64,000 nucleotides of DNA from Flavobacterium sp. KJJ (GTDB taxonomy: Bacteria; Bacteroidota; Bacteroidia; Flavobacteriales; Flavobacteriaceae). Positions within the stretch are counted from its first letter, which is position 1, and every line of letters begins with the position of its first letter. The notes under the pieces were generated by a model. The model was not told the origin of the DNA, ran no database searches, and saw only the letters and a program-made list of their open reading frames with translations. The stretch covers positions 1,178,001-1,242,000 of the forward strand of contig NZ_JARP01000001.1 of assembly GCF_000708595.2 (NCBI RefSeq), given 5' to 3'. The position numbers were made by a program, and so were the translations under genes. This document shows positions 49,621 through 57,574 of the stretch, piece by piece.

Positions 49621-50175
49621 TTGAGCATAACCAATCAAAATATCGAAGAATTAATCGCGCTTTGTAGAGAAAACAATCAAAAGGCACAATTCGAAATTTA
49701 CAATCGTTACAGTAAAGCCATGTACAATGTGGCATATCGTATTGTAAAAGACGAACATTTTGCACAAGACGTCATGCAAGAAGGTTTTTTGAAAGCGTTT
49801 ACAAAAATAAACGACTACAAGCAAGAAGTCGCTTTTGGGGCGTGGCTCAAGAAAATCGTTGTCAATTACAGCATTGATTTCTATAAGAAGAACAACACTT
49901 TCCAGTTCGAAGATTTGAGCAAAACGCTTTATAAAATCGAAGAAAATGACAGCTTTTTTTCTGAAAATATCGATTTGGATTCACTTAAAGTAAAAGAGGT
50001 TCTAAATGCTATTTTGGATTTAAAAGATAATTACCGAATGGTATTAACGCTCTTTTTTATTGAAGGTTATGACCAAGAAGAAATTTGCGAAGTTTTGAAT
50101 ATTAGCTATGCGAACTGCAGAACTACGTTAAGCAGAGCTAAAGAAAGTTTACGAAAAAAATTAGAGGAAATATGA
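49621..50175 (+). CDS. ECF sigma-70 family RNA polymerase sigma factor (TTG start)
   Basis: 184 residues. The start is a TTG at 49621 (MSITNQNIEELIALCRENNQ); no ATG lies upstream in frame, and the next Met is residue 37, inside region 2, so the TTG is needed for a whole protein. Region 2 is about 15-85 (AQFEIYNRYSKAMYNVAYRI, EHFAQDVMQEGFLKAFTKIN), region 4 about 125-175 (LKDNYRMVLTLFFIEGYDQE, then ISYANCRTTLSRAKESLRKK). Its stop overlaps the next start in ATGA. The operon continues with an anti-sigma-like membrane protein and two secreted proteins, so an envelope signal is likely. Confidence 0.9.
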   Translation: MSITNQNIEELIALCRENNQKAQFEIYNRYSKAMYNVAYRIVKDEHFAQDVMQEGFLKAFTKINDYKQEVAFGAWLKKIVVNYSIDFYKKNNTFQFEDLSKTLYKIEENDSFFSENIDLDSLKVKEVLNAILDLKDNYRMVLTLFFIEGYDQEEICEVLNISYANCRTTLSRAKESLRKKLEEI

Positions 50176-50708
50176 AAAAGGAAAATGACGATTTAGAGCA
50201 ATTATTCAGCAAATTTGAGAATCAATGGGATGTTCATGAAATGAATTCTGATCATCAAATAGATTTCTTAAATAAATTAAACACAAAAAAGCCAAAGAAA
50301 AAAAATTACTGGTTCATGACTGCTATTGCCGCTTCGATAGTTTTAATGCTGGGAATATCTGTTTTTTACAAAAATGAAAAACCTAAAGAATTCAAATTTG
50401 CATCTAAGGAAACACAGCGAACTGATTCTATTTTCTCAATATTAATTGATAATGAACTCGTAAAACTGAAACAAAAAAGTTCGCCTGAAAACGAACAAAT
50501 TATCAATGACGCATTGAAGCAAATGAAAGTTTTTGATGCGGATTATCAAAAAATTATTAATGAGTTGCAAAAGAATGGCGAAAACAAGCAAATAATTTAT
50601 GCCATGATCAGCAATCTGCAAACGCGAATTTCATTTTTGCAGACCGTTTTACAGCGAATTGAAGAAAACGAAAATCTAAAAAACACCACTGATGAAAAAA
50701 CATTATAA
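50172..50708 (+). CDS. probable anti-sigma factor, single-pass membrane protein
   Basis: 178 residues, one membrane helix at about 47-66 (YWFMTAIAASIVLMLGISVF), a short cytoplasmic part (1-46) rich in charge and an extracytoplasmic helical part with heptad-like spacing (SFLQTVLQRIEENENLKN). No family signature is visible; position right after an ECF sigma gene (4-base overlap) and topology are the evidence for anti-sigma function. It lacks a zinc motif. The next gene overlaps by 17 bases. Confidence 0.65.
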   Translation: MKKENDDLEQLFSKFENQWDVHEMNSDHQIDFLNKLNTKKPKKKNYWFMTAIAASIVLMLGISVFYKNEKPKEFKFASKETQRTDSIFSILIDNELVKLKQKSSPENEQIINDALKQMKVFDADYQKIINELQKNGENKQIIYAMISNLQTRISFLQTVLQRIEENENLKNTTDEKTL

Positions 50709-51753
50709 AATTCTTATTCTATTTATTTTGATTCCTTTTTTAGGATTCTCTAATGACGATACTTTAATTTCAAAACAAAAAAATATTAAAAAAACGTTTA
50801 TCGTAAACTCGAATGCAGGAATTGATATTGACAATAAATATGGCAACATTTCAATATCTACATGGGATGAAGACAAAATTGACCTTGACATCACGATTAA
50901 AGTAACAGGCGGAAATGAAACTTGGGTTAATGAAAAATTAAATAGTATTGATGTTGATATTACAGCACTGAAATCAATGGTTACAGCAATTACCAAACTT
51001 GGAAATTCTTCTTTGAAAAGCAAAGGGAGCAGCAATAGTTTTGAAATTAATTATGTGATAAAGATTCCAAAAAACGGAACTGTGAAATTGCTGAATAAAT
51101 ACGGAAATATTAACGCTATATCTTTAGAAGGTTCTACAGATATTACATGCAAATATGGGAAGGTTGTGCTCGGAAAATTAAATAATACAGCTAATAGAAT
51201 TCAGATTGAATATTGCCAAAATTCTACTATTGATTATATTAAAAACGGAACAATCGAAGCGAAATATTCTGGTTTAAAAATAAACGACTCGGGCAATTTA
51301 AACCTTGATACAAGCTATAGTGATTTAGTTCTTTCTGATGGTCAAAACATTAAGTATGACTGTAATTACGGAAATTTAAAATTTCAGAAAATAAATTCAT
51401 TCTCAGGATCAGGAAATTACCTTACAATCTCAATTGCCGAAATTTCTAACAGTGTAAATGTAGAAACGAATTACAGCAAACTAAATATTTCTACGATAAC
51501 CAGCAAAGCAAATAATGTAAATATAAATTCAGGTTATTCTGACGTTTCGCTGGGTTATGACATAAATTATGCTTTTGATTTTGATATTAATACTAAATAC
51601 GGAAATATAAAAAGCGACAACACTTTAGATATTTCAGTAAACGAAAGCAAAAATACAAGCAAAAGAATAAGCGGATTCAATAAGAAAAAAGGACAGAATA
51701 AAGTAGTAATAACTTCTAACTACGGAAACGTAGCACTAATCAAAAGACAATAA
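50692..51753 (+). CDS. secreted beta-helical protein, DUF4097-like
   Basis: 353 residues with a signal peptide (MKKHYKILILFILIPFLGFS). The rest is a regular series of short strands of about 20 residues with recurring Y-G-N/Y-S-D turns (DNKYGNISISTWDEDKIDLD, LLNKYGNINAISLEGSTDIT, KYSGLKINDSGNLNLDTSYS). This is the layout of DUF4097 adhesin-like beta-helices. Such proteins commonly follow ECF operons in Bacteroidetes. The function is unknown. It overlaps the anti-sigma gene and precedes the head-GIN gene by 16 bases. Confidence 0.7.
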   Translation: MKKHYKILILFILIPFLGFSNDDTLISKQKNIKKTFIVNSNAGIDIDNKYGNISISTWDEDKIDLDITIKVTGGNETWVNEKLNSIDVDITALKSMVTAITKLGNSSLKSKGSSNSFEINYVIKIPKNGTVKLLNKYGNINAISLEGSTDITCKYGKVVLGKLNNTANRIQIEYCQNSTIDYIKNGTIEAKYSGLKINDSGNLNLDTSYSDLVLSDGQNIKYDCNYGNLKFQKINSFSGSGNYLTISIAEISNSVNVETNYSKLNISTITSKANNVNINSGYSDVSLGYDINYAFDFDINTKYGNIKSDNTLDISVNESKNTSKRISGFNKKKGQNKVVITSNYGNVALIKRQ

Positions 51754-51769
51754 TCAAAAAATTAAACCA

Positions 51770-52495
51770 ATGAAAAAATTTATTCAATTAACAGTTTGTG
51801 GTGCATTTTTAATAAGTTTTATGGCGAATGCACAATCAAATAAAATTACTGGGAATGGTAAAGTAACAGCAGAAACTAGAACGACTTCAGAATATGACGC
51901 AATAAAAATTTCTGGTTCTTTTGATGTCGACTTAGTTGCCGGAAAAGAGGGCAAAATTATATTGAAAGGAGAAGAAAATATTCTAGATGCAATTATTGTT
52001 GAAGTAGAAGAAAATACTTTGAAAATTTATGTAAAGAAAAATACTAACATTCGTTCAAGTATTGGCAAAAAAGTTCAAGTTACAGTTCCGTTCGATAAAA
52101 TTTCTGAATTAAGTTTGGCTGGATCAGGAGATATTCAATCGAAAAGCACAATCAAAAATGATAAATTCCTGGCTAAACTTTCTGGTTCTGGAAACTTTGA
52201 TTTAGCAATAGATTCAAGCTCTTTAGAACTGAATTTAAGTGGATCTGGAAATGTTCACTTAAAAGGAAGCGCTTCTAATTTCACAACAAAACTTTCTGGA
52301 TCTGGTGATATTGATGCTTCTGATTTAAAATCTAAGAATGTAGATGTAAATGTTTCAGGTTCTGGAAACAGCAAAGTAAACTGCAACGAAAGCTTAACTG
52401 CAAGAGTTTCTGGTTCAGGAGATATTAAATATACTGGAAATCCAGAAAAAAGAGATGTAAAAGTTTCTGGTTCAGGAAATATTTCAAAAGCATAA
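51770..52495 (+). CDS. secreted head-GIN domain protein (DUF2807)
   Basis: 241 residues with a signal peptide (MKKFIQLTVCGAFLISFMANAQ). Two DUF2807-type beta-helical repeats follow. The turn S-G-S-G (or A-G-S-G) occurs about eight times (SLAGSGDIQSKSTIKND, KLSGSGNFDLAIDSSSLELN, KLSGSGDIDAS, SGSGNISKA at the end), one per coil. Family members are found after ECF/anti-sigma pairs and may be autotransporter-like passengers or envelope ligands. Ends the operon; a long stem-loop follows. Confidence 0.88.
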   Translation: MKKFIQLTVCGAFLISFMANAQSNKITGNGKVTAETRTTSEYDAIKISGSFDVDLVAGKEGKIILKGEENILDAIIVEVEENTLKIYVKKNTNIRSSIGKKVQVTVPFDKISELSLAGSGDIQSKSTIKNDKFLAKLSGSGNFDLAIDSSSLELNLSGSGNVHLKGSASNFTTKLSGSGDIDASDLKSKNVDVNVSGSGNSKVNCNESLTARVSGSGDIKYTGNPEKRDVKVSGSGNISKA

Positions 52496-52500
52496 ATTAA

Positions 52501-52576
52501 AAAGCTCAATAATAAAAGATTTCAAAATCATCTAATCAAAAAAAGAACAGAATCTTCGTCTTTATTATTGAGCTTT
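52501..52576 (+). terminator. long-loop stem after the head-GIN gene
   Basis: AAAGCTCAATAATAAA (52501-52516) pairs perfectly with 52561-52576 across a 44-base loop. A 16-base stem with a wide loop is not the usual terminator form, but a T stretch is absent beyond TCTAT. It may be an RNA end or a processing site. Confidence 0.45.
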
Positions 52577-52601
52577 CTATATAAAAACTAGTTGGGGTGT
52601 C

Positions 52602-53909
52602 TTATTCATTTAAGACACCTTTTTTTGGTACTCTTCTTAACAATAAAACTCCAATGGCAAAAAATAATGCTAAAATTACGATTGCAAATCTTGGACTTCC
52701 TGTAATCTGATCAATTATTCCGTAAATGCACATTCCAATTACAATTCCGATTTTCTCGGCAACATCATAAAAACTAAAAAAAGATGCAGTATCTTCAGAT
52801 TCAGGCAATAATTTAGAATAGGTTGAACGTGATAATGCCTGAATTCCACCCATAACAAAACCAATTAAAGTTGCCATAACATAAAAATGAATTGGCAATG
52901 TTATAAAATAAGCCAAAATACATAATACAACCCAAATACAATTTATAACAATTAAAGTTGGAATATTTCCAAATTTAGCTGATGCTCTTGATGTTAAAAA
53001 TGCTCCAATTATCGCAACCAGCTGAATTACTAATATGCAGATAATTAGTCCTACTGTGCTTTCGCTTTCTGAAGACCATTTAATTTCTTGCGCTCCAAAG
53101 TAAGTCGCAACAATCATAACGGTTTGAACAGCCATGCTGTAAACAAAAAAACTTCCTAAATATCGTTTTAAAGAAATATTTTCTGCTAGTAATTTCCAAA
53201 CTTTTTTCAATTCCTTAAAACCGTTAAAAATTACATCTTTAGTAACTTTCTGATTCTCGTTACTATTTCCTTTTGGCAAATAATAATAGGTATATTGACT
53301 GAAAAGAATCCACCAAATGCCAACCATCAAGAATGAGCAGCGCATTGCTACCATTGCATCTGCAACATTTTCGGCTCCCATAATCATTGTTAAATTTACC
53401 ACCAATAAAACAACACTGCCTATATAACCTAAAGAATATCCTTTGGCACTTAATTTATCCTGTTGTTCAGGAAAAGCAATATCTGGCAAATAAGAGTTGT
53501 AAAAAACCAAACTTCCCCAGAAGCCTATTAATCCTAAAAAATAAAAAAGTATTCCTACATAAATATCTTCAAGCTTAAACCAATACAATCCTATACATGA
53601 CAAGGCGCCCATGTAGCAAAAAAATTTCATAAATATTTTTTTATTACCAACATAATCAGCAATACCTGATAAAAATGGTGAAATAAAAGCAACTGCTAAA
53701 AACGCGGCTGCGGTAACAAAACTTATTAAAGCAGAATTTTTAAGATTCATACCAAAGACATCGATATAATGATCTCTATTTAAAAATAACTTTTCATAAA
53801 AAATAGGAAAAACTGCTGATGAAATAACTAATGGATAAACAGAATTAGCCCAATCGTAAAAAGCCCATGCATTTAATAATTTTTTATCTCCTTTAGGTAG
53901 GTTTCTCAT
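52602..53909 (-). CDS. MFS transporter, UMF1 (Atg22-like) family
   Basis: A 435-residue permease with 11-12 helices. The N-terminal LLNAWAFYDWANSVYPLVIS is the diagnostic opening of the UMF1/Atg22 family. Further marks are PFLSGIADYVGNKKIFMKFF (motif A) and MGGIQALSRSTYSKLLPESE near residue 345. In yeast the relative exports amino acids from the vacuole; bacterial substrates are unknown. Monocistronic on the minus strand, ending 26 bases from the ECF operon's long stem. Confidence 0.88.
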   Translation of the reverse strand: MRNLPKGDKKLLNAWAFYDWANSVYPLVISSAVFPIFYEKLFLNRDHYIDVFGMNLKNSALISFVTAAAFLAVAFISPFLSGIADYVGNKKIFMKFFCYMGALSCIGLYWFKLEDIYVGILFYFLGLIGFWGSLVFYNSYLPDIAFPEQQDKLSAKGYSLGYIGSVVLLVVNLTMIMGAENVADAMVAMRCSFLMVGIWWILFSQYTYYYLPKGNSNENQKVTKDVIFNGFKELKKVWKLLAENISLKRYLGSFFVYSMAVQTVMIVATYFGAQEIKWSSESESTVGLIICILVIQLVAIIGAFLTSRASAKFGNIPTLIVINCIWVVLCILAYFITLPIHFYVMATLIGFVMGGIQALSRSTYSKLLPESEDTASFFSFYDVAEKIGIVIGMCIYGIIDQITGSPRFAIVILALFFAIGVLLLRRVPKKGVLNE

Positions 53910-54026
53910 AAAAATGATTTAGTTAATTGGTTACGAATTTATCCATTTTTTATCATAATCAAAGTGATTTTTACTAAATCCTATATTATTAAATTATAAA
54001 CTTTTTAGAATCCTAATTCGCATAAA

Positions 54027-54053
54027 AAAAGCTACTCTTAAAGAATAGCTTTT
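54027..54053 (-). terminator. terminator of the M48 gene
   Basis: A 13-base stem with one mismatch (54027-54039 with 54041-54053), A-run to its left. It is 22 bases past the M48 stop. Confidence 0.65.
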
Positions 54054-54074
54054 ATATTTTTTTTTGAGATATTA

Positions 54075-54884
54075 TTATCTGATTACACCTACTTTAAGCG
54101 CTGTAGCTTTTGCTTCAGGAATTAATTTTTTCAAATTTGCAATTCTTGTCGCATCTGATGGGTGAGTGCTCATAAATTCTGGCGTTCCACCTCCTGCATT
54201 GGCAGACATTCTTGTCCAAAATGTAATAGAGTCATCTGGATTATATCCAGCAATTGCCATTAATGTTAATCCTATTTTATCTGCTTCACTTTCGTTGCTT
54301 CTGCTAAATGGAAGCATCACTCCCACTTCAGAACCTAATCCGTAAGCTTGCGAAAATATTTGTCTTGTTGATTCAGATTTAGAACTTGTTGCCGCATCTA
54401 ATGCTGCACCTCCAATTTGTTGTAACTGTGCTGCACTCATTCTCTGTGCACCATGATTGGCCAAAGCGTGAGACACTTCATGTCCTAAAACTGTAGCTAA
54501 GCCAGCATCATCTTTTGTAATTGGTAAAATTCCTGAATACACCACAATTTTTCCTCCTGGCATACACCATGCATTAACCTCTTTATTTTCGACTAATTTG
54601 TATTCCCAGCGGTAATCTTGTAAATATTGTGTCTGTCCTAAATAAGTTAAATATTTTTCGGCGGCAGCCTTAATTCTTGAACCAACAGTTTCAACTCTTC
54701 TTGCATCTGCAGTTCCTGTGATAACTTTATTTTCAGCAATAAATTTATTGTATTCCTGAAAAGCAGTTGGAAATAATTCGCTGTTTGAAACAAAATTCAA
54801 GTTCTGTTTTCCTGTAATCGGATTAGTTGCGCAGGCACTACACAAGAGCACTGTTGAAACCGCTATAAGTAAATAATTTTTCAT
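54075..54884 (-). CDS. M48 family zinc metallopeptidase, probable lipoprotein
   Basis: 269 residues. The N-terminus MKNYLLIAVSTVLLCSACAT has a lipobox-like SAC18, so the mature protein is probably anchored by Cys18 in an envelope membrane facing the periplasm. The Oma1/BepA-type M48 domain has the zinc motif H135-E-V-S-H139 (VLGHEVSHALANH) and a third ligand in NESEADKIGL near 205. The ending ATRIANLKKLIPEA is typical. E. coli BepA helps LptD assembly and degrades failed outer-membrane proteins; the same quality-control role is likely here. It is 88 bases downstream of GH31 on the same strand. Confidence 0.9.
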   Translation of the reverse strand: MKNYLLIAVSTVLLCSACATNPITGKQNLNFVSNSELFPTAFQEYNKFIAENKVITGTADARRVETVGSRIKAAAEKYLTYLGQTQYLQDYRWEYKLVENKEVNAWCMPGGKIVVYSGILPITKDDAGLATVLGHEVSHALANHGAQRMSAAQLQQIGGAALDAATSSKSESTRQIFSQAYGLGSEVGVMLPFSRSNESEADKIGLTLMAIAGYNPDDSITFWTRMSANAGGGTPEFMSTHPSDATRIANLKKLIPEAKATALKVGVIR

Positions 54885-54972
54885 ATTTTTTAATTTTAAT
54901 TTAATGTAAAAATACGAAAATCACAATTTCGAAATCTTACATAATTAACATAAAAACTATCATAATTTTTAC

Positions 54973-57372
54973 TTATTCTCCAATTATATGAAGTTCATTG
55001 AATTCTTTATCAACAATTAAGAAATGCTCTGTATCAAAGCTAACTTGATCAAATGCTACTTTTTCATTATCAATTTCAATTTCAGTTACTCTAAAAGGCA
55101 ATCCAATTAAATTGATTTTATATTTACTGTATGGTGTATCGTACTTTCCTTCTTTATGAAGCTGCACAATTAATTCTTTCTCTTTTCCGATGGTTCTAAA
55201 AGATAAAAAGCTGTAACGTCCTTTTTTATAATCGTAGCCATCTTGTGCGTCTTCATAAACAACTGATTTTTCTTTACCAAGTTTAAAGTATAAATCAAGT
55301 GTCAATTCATCAAATTCTAATTCTCCCACATATTGCTGTACTGGATATTTTGGAATTATTGCACCTGCTTTTACAAAAACCGGGATTTCATCAAATTTAG
55401 TATCAACCCAAACTTCTCTTCCACCGGTAGTAAACTCATTTGTCCAGTAATTATACCATTCTCCTCTAGGTATATACATACGTCTGCCTACAGCATTAGG
55501 TTCAAGAATTGGGCAAACTAAAATTTGATTTCCAAAGATGAATTCATCATTTCGGTAATGAGTTTGAGTATCATCTTGATCGTAATATACTAAAGGTTTT
55601 AACATCGGAATTCCTTCTTCAATATATTGCCAAAACATGGTATATAAATAAGGAAGCAATTGATAACGAAGACTTACAAATTTTCGAGTAATATTGATTA
55701 CTTCTTCATCAAAAGCCCAAGGTTCCTGATTGCCATGATCTCCAGATGAGTGGGTTCTGCAGAAAGGATGAAAAACACCAAGCTGAATCCAACGCGCATA
55801 TAATTCTCCCGTTGGCTGTTCCGCAAAACCTCCAATATCAGAACCTGTAAAACCCATTCCCGAAATGCACATTCTCTGAACTTGGATATTAGCAATCCAT
55901 AAATGTTCCCAAGTTGCAACGTTATCTCCTGTCCATGAAGACGTATAACGCTGTGCACCAGAATAAGCAGATCTTGTTATTACGAAAGGACGTTTAGGAT
56001 AAGCGAAACGTTTTACACCATGATAAGTTGCTCTGGCCATTTGTGTGCCATAAATATTATGTGCTTTTCTATGACTGCAAGGATTTCCGTCATAAGAGTG
56101 ACGAACATCCATCGGGAAAGTTTTATTAGGAACCTCCATTACAGCTGGTTCATTCATATCATTCCATACACCTTTTACGCCAATGTCTGAAATTAATTCT
56201 TTAAATAATCCAGCCCACCATTCTCTAACTAACGGATTTGTATAATCTGGAAAATTACATTCTCCCGGCCAAACTTTTCCTTTCATATAAGGACCGTCGG
56301 CTCTTTTGCAGAAATAATCTTTTTCTAAAGCTTCCTGATAAACCAAATAATCTTTATCAATTTTAATTCCAGGATCAATGATTACAACCGTTTTAAAACC
56401 ATCTTCAGCCAATTCTGCCACCATTCTTTTTGGATCTGGAAAATATTCTTTACTCCATGTAAAACATCTAAAACCTTCCATATAATCAATATCCAAATAA
56501 ATGGCATCGCACGGAATTTTTAATTCTCTAAACTTTGATGTAATTTCTTTTACCTTAATTTCAGGATAATAGCTCCACTTACATTGATGATATCCTAAAA
56601 CCCATAATGGCGGCAATTCAGGCTTACCTGTAAGATCAGTATAAGTAGTTACTACATCTTCCATTTGTGGGCCATAAATAAAATAATAGTTCATTTCACC
56701 GCCTTCTGCCCAAAAACTGGAAACATTTCTTCTTTCCTGACAAAAATCAAAGAAAGTTCTGAAGGTGTTATCAAAGAAAATGCCGTAAGATTGTTTATTA
56801 TGTAAGCCAATATAAAATGGAACTACTTTATACAAAGGCTCTTGATCTTTTTGGTACGCATATTGATCTGTAGCAAAATTTTCGAGTCTTTTGCCTTTTA
56901 AATTCATTTGAGTGGCTTTGTCGCCAAGACCGTAAAAACATTCTCCATCTTTAGAAGATTTGCTCATTTTTACGATATTACCTCCATATTCGTAACTTTC
57001 TTCCCAATGAAAACCAAGTTCATCTTCGAGAATTAAAAAATCGCTTAAATCGTAAATAGACAAACGAAGATCTGCTTTTTGAATTTTGCATTTAACCTTG
57101 CTGGTTCTAATTTGAAAATAAGTCTCTTCTTCTGTAAGTTCTAAAAAATTATAACCGTGAAGCTGTGTTTTATCTATTGCATACGAAAAATCATTGCTGA
57201 AATAACCTTTTGTAGTAAAGCGAAATCGGATTAAACTGTCTCTAAGAATAGTGACTTTTAAGATTACTTTATTATCTGTATGAAAAAAAATGGAATCGCC
57301 TTCATGCTCATGCGAAACGATTTTTGATGGATATAAATCGCCTTTATATTCTAATGATGTATTTGTAATCAT
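54973..57372 (-). CDS. glycoside hydrolase family 31 alpha-glucosidase (cytoplasmic)
   Basis: A 799-residue retaining alpha-glucosidase without a signal peptide (MITNTSLEYKGDLYPSKIVS). The catalytic nucleophile lies in the family motif GVWNDMNEP near residue 406; the acid/base Asp is in SSWTGDN near 480. Other GH31 marks are LWVLGYHQCKWSYYPE and DAIYLDIDYMEGFRCFTW, and VFHPFCRTHSSGDHGNQEPW. It should release glucose from the non-reducing end of maltodextrin or glycogen fragments. It is 200 bases downstream of glgB on the same strand, has its own -7 element TATGTTTG, and may provide turnover of the polymer made by the glg genes. Confidence 0.93.
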   Translation of the reverse strand: MITNTSLEYKGDLYPSKIVSHEHEGDSIFFHTDNKVILKVTILRDSLIRFRFTTKGYFSNDFSYAIDKTQLHGYNFLELTEEETYFQIRTSKVKCKIQKADLRLSIYDLSDFLILEDELGFHWEESYEYGGNIVKMSKSSKDGECFYGLGDKATQMNLKGKRLENFATDQYAYQKDQEPLYKVVPFYIGLHNKQSYGIFFDNTFRTFFDFCQERRNVSSFWAEGGEMNYYFIYGPQMEDVVTTYTDLTGKPELPPLWVLGYHQCKWSYYPEIKVKEITSKFRELKIPCDAIYLDIDYMEGFRCFTWSKEYFPDPKRMVAELAEDGFKTVVIIDPGIKIDKDYLVYQEALEKDYFCKRADGPYMKGKVWPGECNFPDYTNPLVREWWAGLFKELISDIGVKGVWNDMNEPAVMEVPNKTFPMDVRHSYDGNPCSHRKAHNIYGTQMARATYHGVKRFAYPKRPFVITRSAYSGAQRYTSSWTGDNVATWEHLWIANIQVQRMCISGMGFTGSDIGGFAEQPTGELYARWIQLGVFHPFCRTHSSGDHGNQEPWAFDEEVINITRKFVSLRYQLLPYLYTMFWQYIEEGIPMLKPLVYYDQDDTQTHYRNDEFIFGNQILVCPILEPNAVGRRMYIPRGEWYNYWTNEFTTGGREVWVDTKFDEIPVFVKAGAIIPKYPVQQYVGELEFDELTLDLYFKLGKEKSVVYEDAQDGYDYKKGRYSFLSFRTIGKEKELIVQLHKEGKYDTPYSKYKINLIGLPFRVTEIEIDNEKVAFDQVSFDTEHFLIVDKEFNELHIIGE

Positions 57373-57411
57373 ATCGCTAATGAATTAATTATATAACGCT
57401 AATCTCTATTT

Positions 57412-57419
57412 CAAACATA
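57412..57419 (-). promoter_or_regulatory. -7 element of GH31 gene
   Basis: Minus strand TATGTTTG matches TAnnTTTG; 40 bases before the start. No TTG in the right place, and an AAAACGTTTT palindrome lies about 45 bases further upstream, which suits an activator. Confidence 0.45.
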
Positions 57420-57457
57420 CAAAAAAAGTTAGTAAACGACTATGAATAAAAGGTTTA

Positions 57458-57473
57458 TTAACGAAAACGTTTT
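57458..57473. promoter_or_regulatory. candidate operator containing AAAACGTTTT
   Basis: TTAACGAAAACGTTTT, 86-101 bases upstream of the GH31 start, is one base from the element at 4714-4729 before the glutathione peroxidase gene. The core is palindromic with a central CG, like LacI-family sites. Confidence 0.4.
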
Positions 57474-57574
57474 TTATGAATGAGTGCTAAATTAGCCATC
57501 CAAAAAACGACAATTCGATAATTTAAGCACGCAAAACTGATAAAACAGAATTAAGAAAAATAATTATTGAGACT

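Noticed and set aside
52255-52509. A minus-strand frame with repeated PEPE-like phrases
   Set aside because: It is the antisense of the SGSG repeat of the head-GIN gene (ggttctgga read as tccagaacc), not a separate repeat protein.
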